Shown here: one piece after another, positions 52,449 to 61,399 of the stretch
How positions within the stretch are numbered: position 1 is the first letter of the stretch
Layout of the letters: every line of letters begins with the position of its first letter
The notes under the pieces: generated by a model
What the model was told of the DNA's origin: nothing
The model's input: the letters and a program-made list of their open reading frames with translations, nothing else
Databases searched by the model: none
Source of the DNA: Shimia sp. SK013
Lineage (GTDB): Bacteria; Pseudomonadota; Alphaproteobacteria; Rhodobacterales; Rhodobacteraceae
Length of the DNA stretch: 64,000 bases
Direction: 5' to 3'
NCBI RefSeq assembly: GCF_001292625.1
Contig: NZ_LAJH01000012.1
Location: forward strand, 434,001 to 498,000
Translations under genes and position numbers: made by a program

Positions 52449-53138
52449 CTATGTCTGAAGGCCAAACAGATCGGCTTGCACCCAAGTGTCAGAGCGGTCG
52501 CCGCGCAGGTCCGCATGAAGCGCACGGCCGCGGCGCAAAGCAGGGCGATCCCAAAGGGTTTTGAGCCAGCGGGCAAGGTGAGGCTTGTCTTCCAACGTCT
52601 GCTCTTGCCCCTGCCAGAGCGACGCCCAGCCCCAGATGGACATATCGGCGATGGAGAAGACATCACCTGCCACAAACTCGGTTTCAGCCAGGCGCCGGTC
52701 CAGCACGCCATAAAGACGCGCGGCTTCGTTGCGATAGCGGTCCTTGGCATAAGCGATGTCTTCGGGCGCGTATTTTAGGAAATGATGGGTTTGTCCGGCC
52801 ATTGGACCCAGCCCGCCCATTTGCCACATCAACCATTCCTCAACGGCAATGCGGTCGCGCTCGGTTGTGCCCATAAAGGTTCCGGTCTTGCGCGCCAGGT
52901 ACTGCAGAATGGCACCGCTTTCAAAGATCGACACAGGTGAGCCGTCCGGCCCATCAGGGTCAACGATGGCGGGCATCCGGTTATTGGGTGCGATTCGCAG
53001 AAAATCCGGCGCAAATTGATCGCCTTTGCCGATATTGATCAGGTGGGTTTCATAAGGCAGCCCCATTTCCTCGAGCGCGATAGAGATTTTCCAGCCGTTT
53101 GGCGTGGGCCAATAGAAAAGGTCGATGGGGGCGGTCAT
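52449..53138 (-). CDS. glutathione S-transferase family protein (YfcG-like)
   Basis: A 229-residue GST. The N-terminal thioredoxin-like domain has DLFYWPTPNGWKISIALEEMGLPYE, NNRMPAIVDPDG and SIFESGAILQYLARK; the helical domain has DFVAGD-like FVAGDVFSIADMSIWGW (N-capping box region). The PNGWK segment is typical of YfcG/YghU-like disulfide-bond reductases. The cytoplasmic substrate is unknown. It follows the alpha/beta hydrolase by 26 bases on the same strand, so the two may be co-transcribed. Confidence 0.9.
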   Translation of the reverse strand: MTAPIDLFYWPTPNGWKISIALEEMGLPYETHLINIGKGDQFAPDFLRIAPNNRMPAIVDPDGPDGSPVSIFESGAILQYLARKTGTFMGTTERDRIAVEEWLMWQMGGLGPMAGQTHHFLKYAPEDIAYAKDRYRNEAARLYGVLDRRLAETEFVAGDVFSIADMSIWGWASLWQGQEQTLEDKPHLARWLKTLWDRPALRRGRALHADLRGDRSDTWVQADLFGLQT

Positions 53139-53164
53139 GGCGCGTCCTTAAAGTCAAGTTGCGG

Positions 53165-54073
53165 TCATGATGCCTGTTTCAGGCCGAGGGGCAAGGGCTG
53201 CGCATTTTTGTCGGGCAAATGCTGTGCAACCTGCGGCGCGCCGTCAAGCAGGGACTGCAGGTAAGGGAGCGGCGTGCGTTCCGGCGCAGCCAGCAGGGCC
53301 GCATAGAGATCAAACACCCCCGAACGCAGGTAGGTGGACCAGTGGCAGTACCAGTGTTTTGGTGGCGCGATCCGGTAGCCCACACTGGCCAATCGCGCCA
53401 GAGCTTGGCGGTTTTCGAGCCTTATGGTCAGGGCGTTGTGAGCCGAGAAGCCGCGACCAAGAGCGTCGTCTTTGCGGCGCAAGGCGCGTTTTAACAGGAA
53501 GTCGTAGACTGCGTTTTCACCGCTCACCATGTTTATCAACTCAGCGCTTTGGCCCGCGGGGGTTGCCATTGCCCGACCGGCGCAGCCTCGGAATACGGCG
53601 GCATTCAGCGCGATGATCCGATGCACGTCGCCTGCCGACAGGTGGCGCAGCGCTTTTAGGGCGACGTAGCCGCCCATCGAATGCCCAATCAGGTTCACGG
53701 GACGATGAGGAGCAATGTGACGAAGGCTTGTGATCAGCTTGGCCAGTGCGACAGAGGCCTTGCCAGCGGAGCGCAGCGCCTGTTTTAGCGTGCCCCGTGC
53801 GTTCCAGCCAAAGGCGATGCCAAGACCACCATCCTCCAGTAAACCAAGCGCGCTCGGCCAACTTTTGGCCTTGTGGCAGGCGGTGTCTTGTTCCGCGAAT
53901 ATATGGCGGTGTGGGCAATGTTGCGGATCATGCGGATGGAATTTGTAGCCATGCAGCATGATGGTGATGGTTCCGGATCCTTCCAAAGCTGCGTTCAATG
54001 CGGGGAGGAGTGGTGTTTCGCCGCAATGGGGAACTGGCGTGCGGCCTGCTGCGTTGATCCGTATGAGGGGCAT
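53165..54073 (-). CDS. alpha/beta hydrolase
   Basis: A 302-residue alpha/beta hydrolase fold protein with the nucleophile elbow GHSMGGYVALKAL near residue 132. An oxyanion-loop type sequence IMLHGYKFHPHDPQHCPHRHIF, rich in His and Cys, lies near residues 37-58 and is unusual. No signal peptide is obvious. The substrate is unknown. ATG 54073 begins MPLIRINAAGR. It is divergent from the SAM-II/metZ unit. Confidence 0.85.
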   Translation of the reverse strand: MPLIRINAAGRTPVPHCGETPLLPALNAALEGSGTITIMLHGYKFHPHDPQHCPHRHIFAEQDTACHKAKSWPSALGLLEDGGLGIAFGWNARGTLKQALRSAGKASVALAKLITSLRHIAPHRPVNLIGHSMGGYVALKALRHLSAGDVHRIIALNAAVFRGCAGRAMATPAGQSAELINMVSGENAVYDFLLKRALRRKDDALGRGFSAHNALTIRLENRQALARLASVGYRIAPPKHWYCHWSTYLRSGVFDLYAALLAAPERTPLPYLQSLLDGAPQVAQHLPDKNAQPLPLGLKQAS

Positions 54074-54159
54074 CCCGACTCTCCCACAATATGTTGTGTG
54101 CAGTTTCTCGAATGTTTGTGCATGTGGCGTGAAAAACTTGTAACGGCCGTGTGACGGCC

Positions 54160-54188
54160 TTGACCTTTTTGCACCTGCAGCGTAATCC
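54160..54188 (+). promoter_or_regulatory. probable promoter of the metZ transcript
   Basis: TTGACC at 54160-54165 and TAATCC at 54183-54188 are spaced by 17 bases. The -10 is weak. A start near 54194 would place the SAM-II aptamer at the extreme 5' end of the message. Confidence 0.45.
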
Positions 54189-54191
54189 GCT

Positions 54192-54246
54192 GGCGTGGCG
54201 ATTTGTTACCGGATTGCGGGCCACGTTAAACATGCCGCTAAAGAGG
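54192..54246 (+). promoter_or_regulatory. SAM-II riboswitch aptamer
   Basis: The sequence contains the conserved SAM-II (metA-motif) core: GTGGCGATTTGTTACCGGAT, then TGCGGGCCACGTTAAAC and CGCTAAAG. Helix P1 pairs GTGGC (54195-54199) with GCCAC (54220-54224), and the 3' part forms the pseudoknot. SAM-II binds S-adenosylmethionine and represses Met biosynthesis in alphaproteobacteria. It lies 80 bases before metZ. Confidence 0.9.
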
Positions 54247-54258
54247 TCGAGACGAAGG

Positions 54259-54295
54259 AGCCCCTTCCGCTTGGCCGGAACGGGGCTTTTTATTT
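54259..54295 (+). terminator. intrinsic terminator between the SAM-II aptamer and metZ
   Basis: AGCCCCTTCCG (54259-54269) pairs with CGGAA-C-GGGGCT (54276-54287), with one bulged C, followed by TTTTATTT. This suggests that SAM-II acts on transcription here, by termination before metZ, not only on ribosome access. Confidence 0.8.
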
Positions 54296-54326
54296 GGGCC
54301 GCACGCGTGGCCCGGGAGAGACAAAG

Positions 54327-55514
54327 ATGAGCGATTGGAACACACGCACAAAACTGGTGCATGGTGGCACGCGACGCAGCCAATACAACGAAGTCAGCGA
54401 AGCGATTTTTCTGACCCAAGGGTTTGTTTACGACAGTGCTGAGCAGGCCGAGGCGCGGTTTATCGAGACCGGCCCGGATGAGTTCATTTATGCACGTTAC
54501 GGCAACCCGACCGTGGCGATGTTTGAAGAGCGGATTGCTCTACTAGAGGGCGCAGAAGACGCCTTTGCCACCGCAAGTGGCATGGCGGCGGTCAGCGGTG
54601 CGTTGACCTCTATGCTGAAGGCGGGCGACCATGTGGTCAGCGCCAAAGCGTTGTTTGGCTCGTGCCTCTATATTCTCGAGGAGATCCTGACACGCTACGG
54701 GGTCGACGTGACATTTGTGGACGGCACCAACCTTGATGAATGGCGCGCGGCTGTGCGCGACGATACCAAGGCTGTGTTTTTTGAGAGCATGTCCAACCCG
54801 ACTCTTGAGGTGATCGATGTGGCTGCTGTGGCTAAGATTGCGCATGCCAAAGGCGCAAAGGTTGTGGTGGACAACGTGTTTTCGACCCCTGTGTTCAGCG
54901 ACGCAATTGCGCAGGGCGCGGATGCGGTGATTTACTCGGCGACCAAACATATTGACGGGCAGGGGCGGTGCCTTGGCGGCGTGATCCTTGGCTCGCAGGA
55001 ATTTATTCGCAAAACCGTTGAACCCTACATGAAGCACACCGGCGGCAGCATGAGCCCGTTCAATGCGTGGATTTTGCTGAAAGGTCTGGAAACCATTGAT
55101 CTGCGCGTTCGGGCGCAAGCGGCGAGCGCGTTGGCGATTGCAGAAGCGTTTGAAGGCGATGCGGCGCTGGAACGGGTGATTTATCCGGGGCTGAAAGGCC
55201 ACGCGCAAAACGCTTTGGTGCAAACACAACTGGGCGGTAAAGGTGGCACGGTGTTGTCGCTGGACCTCAAGGGCGGTCAAAAGGCAGCATTCAAGTTTCT
55301 GAACGCGCTGGAGATTGCGGTGATTTCCAACAACCTTGGGGATGCGAAGTCGATTGCGACCCATCCGGCAACCACGACACATCAGCGACTGCCAGAAGAT
55401 CAGAAAGTTGCGCTGGGCATCACACCTGGATTGGTGCGTTTCTCGGTGGGGCTGGAAGACAGCGATGATCTGATCAGGGACATCAAGCAGGCGGTTGCAG
55501 CGTCGCAGTCCTAA
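54327..55514 (+). CDS. metZ: O-succinylhomoserine sulfhydrylase
   Basis: A 395-residue Cys/Met-metabolism PLP enzyme. The PLP lysine is K207 in SATKHIDGQGR; YARYGNPTVAMFEERIALLEGAE and the C-terminal SNNLGDAKSIATHPATTTH, PGLVRFSVGLED are typical of MetZ. It makes homocysteine from O-succinylhomoserine and sulfide. GGGAGAG precedes ATG 54327. A SAM-II riboswitch and a terminator lie upstream, so it is repressed by SAM, and a strong terminator lies downstream. Confidence 0.95.
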   Translation: MSDWNTRTKLVHGGTRRSQYNEVSEAIFLTQGFVYDSAEQAEARFIETGPDEFIYARYGNPTVAMFEERIALLEGAEDAFATASGMAAVSGALTSMLKAGDHVVSAKALFGSCLYILEEILTRYGVDVTFVDGTNLDEWRAAVRDDTKAVFFESMSNPTLEVIDVAAVAKIAHAKGAKVVVDNVFSTPVFSDAIAQGADAVIYSATKHIDGQGRCLGGVILGSQEFIRKTVEPYMKHTGGSMSPFNAWILLKGLETIDLRVRAQAASALAIAEAFEGDAALERVIYPGLKGHAQNALVQTQLGGKGGTVLSLDLKGGQKAAFKFLNALEIAVISNNLGDAKSIATHPATTTHQRLPEDQKVALGITPGLVRFSVGLEDSDDLIRDIKQAVAASQS

Positions 55515-55538
55515 CAACTGCAATTATTGAGCTTTGGA

Positions 55539-55568
55539 AAAGCGGTGCCCTGTGGGGTGCCGCTTTTT
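55539..55568 (+). terminator. intrinsic terminator of metZ
   Basis: AAAGCGGTGCCC (55539-55550) pairs with GGGTGCCGCTTT (55555-55566), two wobbles in twelve pairs, followed by further T. It lies 24 bases after the metZ stop. Confidence 0.9.
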
Positions 55569-55687
55569 GCTTTGTTGGATGAGTGAACCGCAACGTCGTA
55601 TTGGGCGTATTAGAAACCGTAATTGGCATTTGGCCGGATCAACTATTAAGTTAGACCAGCGCAATGGACGCGAAAGGCGGTTGGATC

Positions 55688-56785
55688 ATGAATTTGCAGA
55701 CACCGAAAGCACATGACGAGATCACACGGGACGACGCGGCTGCGGCGCTTGAGAAGCTGCGCGCTTGGGCGGCTGACGCGTCCGTGACCGAGATCGCCGA
55801 GTTGGATCCGGCGATTGCCCGGCTGTTGCCTGATCAACCCAAGGCGAATTATCCGGCGCTGTCGCGAACTTATGATCCGGAGTTTGCGGTCTCGCCAGAG
55901 TACCGGGCGACGTTGCCGGATTTGCAGAACGGTCCATCGAGCCTGATCAAAGGCGAAAAACAGCAGATACAGCATGTGGGCATTTCCAATTTCCGCCTGC
56001 CCATCCGGTTTCACACCCGTGACAATGGCGACATTGCTTTGCAAACCAGCGTCACCGGCACCGTTAGTCTTGAGGCAGATAAGAAGGGCATCAACATGTC
56101 CCGGATCATGCGCTCTTTTTACAAACATGCGGAGAAGACTTTCAGCTTTGAGGTCATGGAGGCCGCTTTGGCGGATTACATCACCGATCTGGAGAGTTTT
56201 GACGCGCGGTTGCAGATGCGGTTCAGCTATCCGATGAAAATCACGTCACTGCGTTCAGGGCTGGAAGGGTATCAATACTATGAAATTGCCTTGGAGAAGG
56301 TGCAGCTGGACGGCGTGCTGCATAAGGTGATGCATCTGGATTATGTGTATTCGTCGACTTGCCCCTGTTCGCTGGAGTTAAGCGAACATGCACGATCAGA
56401 GCGGGGGCAGTTGGCGACGCCGCATTCGCAGCGATCGGTGGCGCGGATTTCGGTGCAGGTCACCGAGGGCATGCTGTGGTTTGAGGATCTGATTGATCTT
56501 GCGCGCGCCGCAGTGCCGACCGAGACACAGGTTATGGTCAAACGCGAAGACGAGCAGGCCTTTGCCGAGCTGAATGCAGCCAATCCGATTTTTGTCGAAG
56601 ACGCGGCGCGGCTTTTCTGTGAGCAGCTCAAGGCCGACCCGCGGATCGGCGATTTTCGCGTGATCGCGAGCCATCAGGAAAGCCTGCACAGCCATGATGC
56701 GGTGTCGGTGCTGACGGATGGGCCATTCTTTGAGGCCCAAAGCCTTGATCCCAAACTGTTTACCACTCTGTTCCATGTTGGCTGA
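55688..56785 (+). CDS. folE2: GTP cyclohydrolase FolE2
   Basis: A 365-residue type IB GTP cyclohydrolase. Family markers include QQIQHVGISNFRLPIRFHTRDNG, FKKGINMSRIMRSF-like GINMSRIMRSFYKHAE, the active-site STCPCSLELSEHARSERGQ and the C-terminal HSHDAVSVLTDGPFFEAQSL. The enzyme makes dihydroneopterin triphosphate, the first step of folate, without needing zinc. AAAGGCGG stands 7 bases before ATG 55688; an ATG eight codons upstream is less likely. No Zur-like palindrome was found before it. Confidence 0.96.
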   Translation: MNLQTPKAHDEITRDDAAAALEKLRAWAADASVTEIAELDPAIARLLPDQPKANYPALSRTYDPEFAVSPEYRATLPDLQNGPSSLIKGEKQQIQHVGISNFRLPIRFHTRDNGDIALQTSVTGTVSLEADKKGINMSRIMRSFYKHAEKTFSFEVMEAALADYITDLESFDARLQMRFSYPMKITSLRSGLEGYQYYEIALEKVQLDGVLHKVMHLDYVYSSTCPCSLELSEHARSERGQLATPHSQRSVARISVQVTEGMLWFEDLIDLARAAVPTETQVMVKREDEQAFAELNAANPIFVEDAARLFCEQLKADPRIGDFRVIASHQESLHSHDAVSVLTDGPFFEAQSLDPKLFTTLFHVG

Positions 56786-56928
56786 GACATTGGTCCTGCG
56801 GAGATTGGTCGCAATCACTCTCTAGGGGGGCGTTTTCGCAAATCTGCCCTTAGGGCAGGGAGAAAACCGGTGTTTGGTGGCGTGGATCACGCTTGACAGG
56901 GGCCAAGAGTGCGGCCAACCCTGCGGCC

Positions 56929-58377
56929 ATGCTGGACCTGAGACCCGTTGGATATTTGATTGGCATGTTGGTGGCCAGCCTTGGGCTGACCATGCTGTTG
57001 CCGATGGCGGTTGATCTCTATGACGGGGCAGCCCATTGGAGCGCGTTTTTCTTCAGTGGATTGATTTCGTTTTTGATTGGCGGGCTTGTGGCGTTGTCTT
57101 GCCACAATGCGCGGGCCTCGCGTCTGACGTTGCAACAGACCTTTCTGCTGACGACCGGTGTTTGGCTGGCGTTGCCGATGTTCGGCGCACTGCCGTTTGT
57201 GTTGGGTGCCACAGAGGCACGGGTGGTGGATGCGTTCTTTGAAGCCATGTCAGGGCTGACAACCACCGGCTCGACGGTGTTTTCCGGCCTTGAGGATTTG
57301 CCACGCGGGATCCTGTTGTGGCGCGGGTTGCTGCAGTGGCTGGGCGGCATTGGCATTATTGTTGTCGCAATGGTGTTCCTGCCGGAGCTGCGGGTTGGTG
57401 GGATGCAGATCTTCCGCAGTGAAGGCTTTGATACGCTTGGGAAAATTCTGCCGCGTGCGACAGAGATTTCCAGCCGGATTTCGATCATTTATCTCGCGCT
57501 GACTGGCATTTGTGCGATGGCGTATGCGATCACCGGCATGGGGAAATTTGACTCGCTTGTGCATGCGATGACGACCATCGCCACAGGTGGGTTTGCAAAT
57601 TACGACGCCTCTTTCGGGGCCTTCGGCGCGGGAACGGAATACGTTGCAGTTGTTTTCATGTTTCTTGCGGCCTTGCCGTTTGTGCGGTTTGTGCAACTGA
57701 CTGCCGGAAGTGCGAAACCGCTGTTTCTCGACAGTCAGATACGGACGTTTTTCTTTGTCGCGGCCTCCATCGTCATCATGATTGCGTTGTGGCAGGTCAT
57801 GGTGATGGGACTTCGATCCGAGGAAGGTGTGCGCAAGGCGCTGTTTAATTCGATCTCGATCATGACCGGCACCGGCTATGCCAGCGCGGATTATATGTTG
57901 TGGGGCGGGTTCCCTGTTTCGGTGCTGTTTTTCGCCGGCCTGATTGGTGGCTGCGCGGGATCGACAGCCTGTTCGATCAAAGTCTTTCGCTACCAGTTGT
58001 TGTTTGCGTCGATCAAAGTGCAGATCCGCAAAATTCAGCACCCCAGTGGTGTGTTCATGGCGACCTATCAGGGACGCAAGATCGAAGATGACGTGCTGAG
58101 TTCGGTGATGAGCTTCTTTGTGTTCTTCACCGTGTCACTTGGGCTTTTGGCGGTATTGCTGGGACTGACGGGGCTGGATTTCACCACCGCGTTGTCTGGC
58201 GCGGCGGCAGCATTGGCAAACATCGGGCCGGGTTTGGGGGATATCATCGGGCCCGCGGGCAACTTTGCGACGCTTAACGACTCGGCCAAATGGCTTTTGG
58301 CAGCGGGCATGTTGATTGGCCGGCTGGAGCTTTTGGCAGTCTACGTACTATTTACCATTCAATTCTGGAGGGCCTGA
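56929..58377 (+). CDS. trkH: TrkH family potassium uptake protein
   Basis: A 482-residue K+ channel subunit with four pore-loop repeats. Selectivity-loop segments are visible: SGLTTTGSTVFSGLEDLP, TTIATGGFANYDASFG, SIMTGTGYASADYMLWGG and ALANIGPGLGDIIGPAGNF. It imports K+ together with the cytoplasmic NAD-binding TrkA, not present here. ATG 56929 (MLDLRPVGYLIGML) is preferred; a TTG at 56893 in frame would add 12 residues, and neither has an obvious ribosome site. Its stop overlaps the next start (TGATG). Confidence 0.88.
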   Translation: MLDLRPVGYLIGMLVASLGLTMLLPMAVDLYDGAAHWSAFFFSGLISFLIGGLVALSCHNARASRLTLQQTFLLTTGVWLALPMFGALPFVLGATEARVVDAFFEAMSGLTTTGSTVFSGLEDLPRGILLWRGLLQWLGGIGIIVVAMVFLPELRVGGMQIFRSEGFDTLGKILPRATEISSRISIIYLALTGICAMAYAITGMGKFDSLVHAMTTIATGGFANYDASFGAFGAGTEYVAVVFMFLAALPFVRFVQLTAGSAKPLFLDSQIRTFFFVAASIVIMIALWQVMVMGLRSEEGVRKALFNSISIMTGTGYASADYMLWGGFPVSVLFFAGLIGGCAGSTACSIKVFRYQLLFASIKVQIRKIQHPSGVFMATYQGRKIEDDVLSSVMSFFVFFTVSLGLLAVLLGLTGLDFTTALSGAAAALANIGPGLGDIIGPAGNFATLNDSAKWLLAAGMLIGRLELLAVYVLFTIQFWRA

Positions 58378-59993
58378 TGGGTCAAAAAGATGAAGCGATG
58401 CGCCCCTTGGGAGCGCAGATCTCGCATATGTTGAAATCACGCGGTGTGGACGTGATTTTTGGCATTCCGGGTGTGCATAACGTCGAGATGTATCGCGGCA
58501 TCGAGGAAGCTGGCATCACCCATGTTCTGGCGCGCCACGAGCAAGGGGCGGGTTTCATGGCGGATGGCTATGCGCGCGCCAGTGGCAAGCCGGGGGTGGC
58601 TTATGTGATCACCGGACCGGGGCTGTGCAATATCATGACACCGATGGGGCAGGCCTACTCTGACAGTGTGCCGGTGTTGACGATTTCCAGCTGTCTGGAT
58701 GAGCACGTCGGCCATCGCGGCCAACTTCACCAGATGAAGGATCAGCGTGCGGCGGCGGCGACAGTTTGTGATTGGTCGGAAGAGGCGCGCACGGCTCGGG
58801 CGGCCTATGATTTGATTGACCGGGCGTTTACCGAATTCGAAAGCCAGCGGCCACGATCCAAGCACATTCAGGTGCCTATCGGTTTGCTGGGCACAATGGC
58901 GCCGGAGGCACCAGAGGCGCGGCCAGGCGCAATGGAAAGCCATTCAGCGTTTGCCGCGGGCGATGTGCGAGGCGTGGCGCAGGATCTGGTGACTGCCAAA
59001 AAGCCTCTGTTCATCTTGGGCGGTGGATTGGCGGCGTCTGGTCAGGCGGCGGGGCTTCATATGCGGCAGTTGCTCCGCAGAAGCGGTGCGGCTGCGTTCA
59101 TGACCTATGCGGGCTCGGGCCTATTGGCATCTGATGACGAAATGAGCTTTGGCACTTATCTGGGGCGCGGTGAAAGCAAACGCATTATTGGCGAGAGCGA
59201 TCTGGTCATCGCGATTGGCACAGAGTTGAGCGAGAACGATCTGTGGCGTGATGAGTTGGGCCACACCGGACGTCTGGTGCGGGTGGACATTGATCCCGAA
59301 GTGTTGGCGGACCGGCACCGGGCTGACACCACGTTGCAGACGGAGGCGTTTGCCTTTGTATTGGCGCTAAAGGCCGCGATGCCAGAAAATGACGTCGCGC
59401 CAAAATGGGTGGCAAAAGAGGTTGCAGCGGCCAAAGCGCGGTTCCGTGCCGAAAGCGATGCGGAGCGGCCAGGTATCGCGCCAATCTGTGATGCGCTTCG
59501 GCATGTAATGCCGCAAGATGCGATGATTTATTCCGACATGACGCAGTTTGCCTATGTCGCCAAAGAAGTCTGGGATCTGGACCGGGCGGGCCATTGGCAC
59601 CACCCCACGGGTTTTGGCACGCTGGGCTATGCGTTGCCGGCCTCCATTGGCGGGGCGATGGCGCGACGGGGCAAACCGACGGTGTGCATCGCAGGCGATT
59701 ATGGGTTCCAGTATACGGTGCAGGAATTGGGCGCGGCAGTGGAGATGAAGCTGCCGATCCCGATCTTGTTGTGGGACAATCACAAGCTCAAGGAAATCGA
59801 GGACAGCATGGTCGAAAGCCAGATTGCGCCCAATGCTGTGGTCGCGCTGAACCCGGATTTCTGCAAATTGGCGGAAAGCTATGGCTGTTTGGCGACAGAG
59901 CCTGCGACGTTGGAAGAGTTGCAGAATGCGTTGAGCAGGGCCTTTGAGGCGGACCGGCCGACGATGATCCGGATGACGGCAGCGTTGTCATAG
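58377..59993 (+). CDS. aruI: ThDP-dependent decarboxylase, 5-guanidino-2-oxopentanoate decarboxylase-like
   Basis: A 538-residue ThDP enzyme of the acetolactate-synthase type. Residue E55 in LARHEQGAGFMADGYARAS is the cofactor-activating glutamate, the middle domain binds a nucleotide-like region (LFILGGGLAASGQ), and the ThDP site is GDYGFQYTVQELGAAVEMKLPIPILLWDN near 439-468. It matches proteins called AruI, which decarboxylate 5-guanidino-2-oxopentanoate in arginine breakdown; the substrate has not been tested here. GGAGGG precedes ATG 58377, and it overlaps trkH by one base. Confidence 0.8.
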   Translation: MGQKDEAMRPLGAQISHMLKSRGVDVIFGIPGVHNVEMYRGIEEAGITHVLARHEQGAGFMADGYARASGKPGVAYVITGPGLCNIMTPMGQAYSDSVPVLTISSCLDEHVGHRGQLHQMKDQRAAAATVCDWSEEARTARAAYDLIDRAFTEFESQRPRSKHIQVPIGLLGTMAPEAPEARPGAMESHSAFAAGDVRGVAQDLVTAKKPLFILGGGLAASGQAAGLHMRQLLRRSGAAAFMTYAGSGLLASDDEMSFGTYLGRGESKRIIGESDLVIAIGTELSENDLWRDELGHTGRLVRVDIDPEVLADRHRADTTLQTEAFAFVLALKAAMPENDVAPKWVAKEVAAAKARFRAESDAERPGIAPICDALRHVMPQDAMIYSDMTQFAYVAKEVWDLDRAGHWHHPTGFGTLGYALPASIGGAMARRGKPTVCIAGDYGFQYTVQELGAAVEMKLPIPILLWDNHKLKEIEDSMVESQIAPNAVVALNPDFCKLAESYGCLATEPATLEELQNALSRAFEADRPTMIRMTAALS

Positions 59994-60200
59994 ACACCGG
60001 CAAGGCGCTTTGGAAACAACAGGCTATGTCCGCATCTGGTGTTGGTCTCAGCAATCCCAGAAGCGGACTTTAGGCCGAATGCGGGGAAGATTCGGTTTGA
60101 GCCCAAAGTGGCGAATGCTGCGCGGTGACCGAATGGCTGCTTTCAGTGATAATTGGTGGGATGTTTGCCGGGAGCCCACAAGTCCGAATCCCGGCTTAAT
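59994..60200. other. 207-base gap, non-coding
   Basis: No open frame or hairpin terminator is convincing here. It contains CGAATGGCTGCTTT at 60130-60143, found inverted at 63465-63478, suggesting a shared degraded element. Confidence 0.5.
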
Positions 60201-60728
60201 TTAGTAATCCGCGGTGCGGTTGGCCCAGGTCTGGGTCGGGGTCAGGTCGCTCGAACAGGTTGCCAGCTTTAGCGCGATCATCTGGTTCTCGTCGCTCCGA
60301 CCCGTGCGGGTTTCTCCGATCAGTGTCAGGCACATTTCGGGCGCAGATGCCGGCGTAATCGTGCCTTCGCCATCAAACGCCCAGCTTTGCGCATCGGACC
60401 CGTCACAGGCGGCAAGTTCAACCGAGGCGCCTGTATCAGTCGAGGGCGCTTGCACGCAAACGTCAAATTCAGGCATATAAAGCACGCCATCCGCGAACTG
60501 ATCGGGGTCAAAGGCCTGATCGACAAGCACTTCGCCTAATGGGCTATAGCATGTGTGCGCTTGCATTCCGTCATCGGGGTTGGCATCGGCCCCGCGCCCC
60601 TTCGCAATATCGAGGCAATATCCGTTCTGGATGTTATCGAGCATGTCGACGACATACACCTCGACGTTTTCGGCATAGGCTCCGTTCGCGGCCATCAAGG
60701 CAACAAAGACGGTGGCTGGTTTGAGCAT
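60201..60728 (-). CDS. secreted ricin-type lectin-like protein
   Basis: A 175-residue exported protein: signal peptide MLKPATVFVALMAANGAYA (cleavage about residue 19). The mature part carries ricin-B-like QxW blocks, ELAACDGSDAQSWAFDGEG and LATCSSDLTPTQTWANR, with paired cysteines and YCLDIAKGRGADANPDDG at the start, so a carbohydrate-binding beta-trefoil is likely. It is shorter than two full trefoil domains. AAGGATAA precedes ATG 60728. It is 29 bases downstream of another secreted protein gene on the same strand, so the two are probably an operon. Confidence 0.7.
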   Translation of the reverse strand: MLKPATVFVALMAANGAYAENVEVYVVDMLDNIQNGYCLDIAKGRGADANPDDGMQAHTCYSPLGEVLVDQAFDPDQFADGVLYMPEFDVCVQAPSTDTGASVELAACDGSDAQSWAFDGEGTITPASAPEMCLTLIGETRTGRSDENQMIALKLATCSSDLTPTQTWANRTADY

Positions 60729-60757
60729 GTGAGTTATCCTTGTGTTCAACGCGTTGA

Positions 60758-61399
60758 TTATTCGACTGAAAGGCGGCAAAGGACGGTGTTGCTTTGTTCG
60801 AGATCAGGACCCCAAATCAACTGGGCATCAACGTCCCATTCGATTTCGTCATATCCAAATTTTGGATCCACCTCGGCGGCGGTGTAAACGCTTGCTTGCG
60901 CCCAGTCCGAGGCATCAAAGCCAGACATGTCCCACCCATCGGGTTCGTCTGAGGCTTCAAACCCACAGGGAACTTCGCCTGCAACCGGATTGCTCTCGTT
61001 TTCACAGGACTTGTCCAGCGGCCCAGTATGAATGACCTGGCATTGCCAGAGGTCATTGCTGACCACGACCGTCTTGCCTGAGGCATTCCTTATCTGAAGA
61101 ATGACGCCGCCATCCCCCATTTGCTGGCGGCGGGTGCCAATGTACTCCAGCCCCGTGTCGTTCTCTTTGAAATCTTTGGCGACGACGCCGATGATGAATG
61201 GCTTTTCCGCCTCGAAGGAGAAACTTTCGGCGTTAAATGACCGTTCCATAGTGATGGGAACGCTGTCTTCGGCGACCTGTTTACCGTTCACCCGCATTTC
61301 AAACCAGTTATCTGCCCAGACATCCACGTCGTATGTCTCTGCGAGTAAAATCCCGTTTGGGACTAAGATCAAGGCTAAGGCGGTGGTCATCAGGCGCAT
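60758..61399 (-). CDS. secreted protein with galactose-binding-like features
   Basis: A 213-residue exported protein with a signal peptide (MRLMTTALALILVPNGILLA, cleavage about residue 20). The N-terminal part VDVWADNWFEMRVNGKQVAEDSVP and PFIIGVVAKDFKENDTGLEYIG, followed by FDASDWAQASVYTAAEVDPKFGYDEI, looks like a jelly-roll sugar-binding (galactose-binding-like) domain. Three Cys are near 140-165 and one near the C-terminus (VLCRLSVE). CGGAGATT precedes ATG 61399. The function is unknown; pairing with the ricin-like gene suggests joint envelope or extracellular sugar binding. Confidence 0.65.
   Translation of the reverse strand: MRLMTTALALILVPNGILLAETYDVDVWADNWFEMRVNGKQVAEDSVPITMERSFNAESFSFEAEKPFIIGVVAKDFKENDTGLEYIGTRRQQMGDGGVILQIRNASGKTVVVSNDLWQCQVIHTGPLDKSCENESNPVAGEVPCGFEASDEPDGWDMSGFDASDWAQASVYTAAEVDPKFGYDEIEWDVDAQLIWGPDLEQSNTVLCRLSVE

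Noticed and set aside
56893-56898. TTGACA as a promoter -35 for trkH
   Set aside because: No reasonable -10 at 16-18 bases; it could equally be an alternative TTG start codon. Left unassigned.
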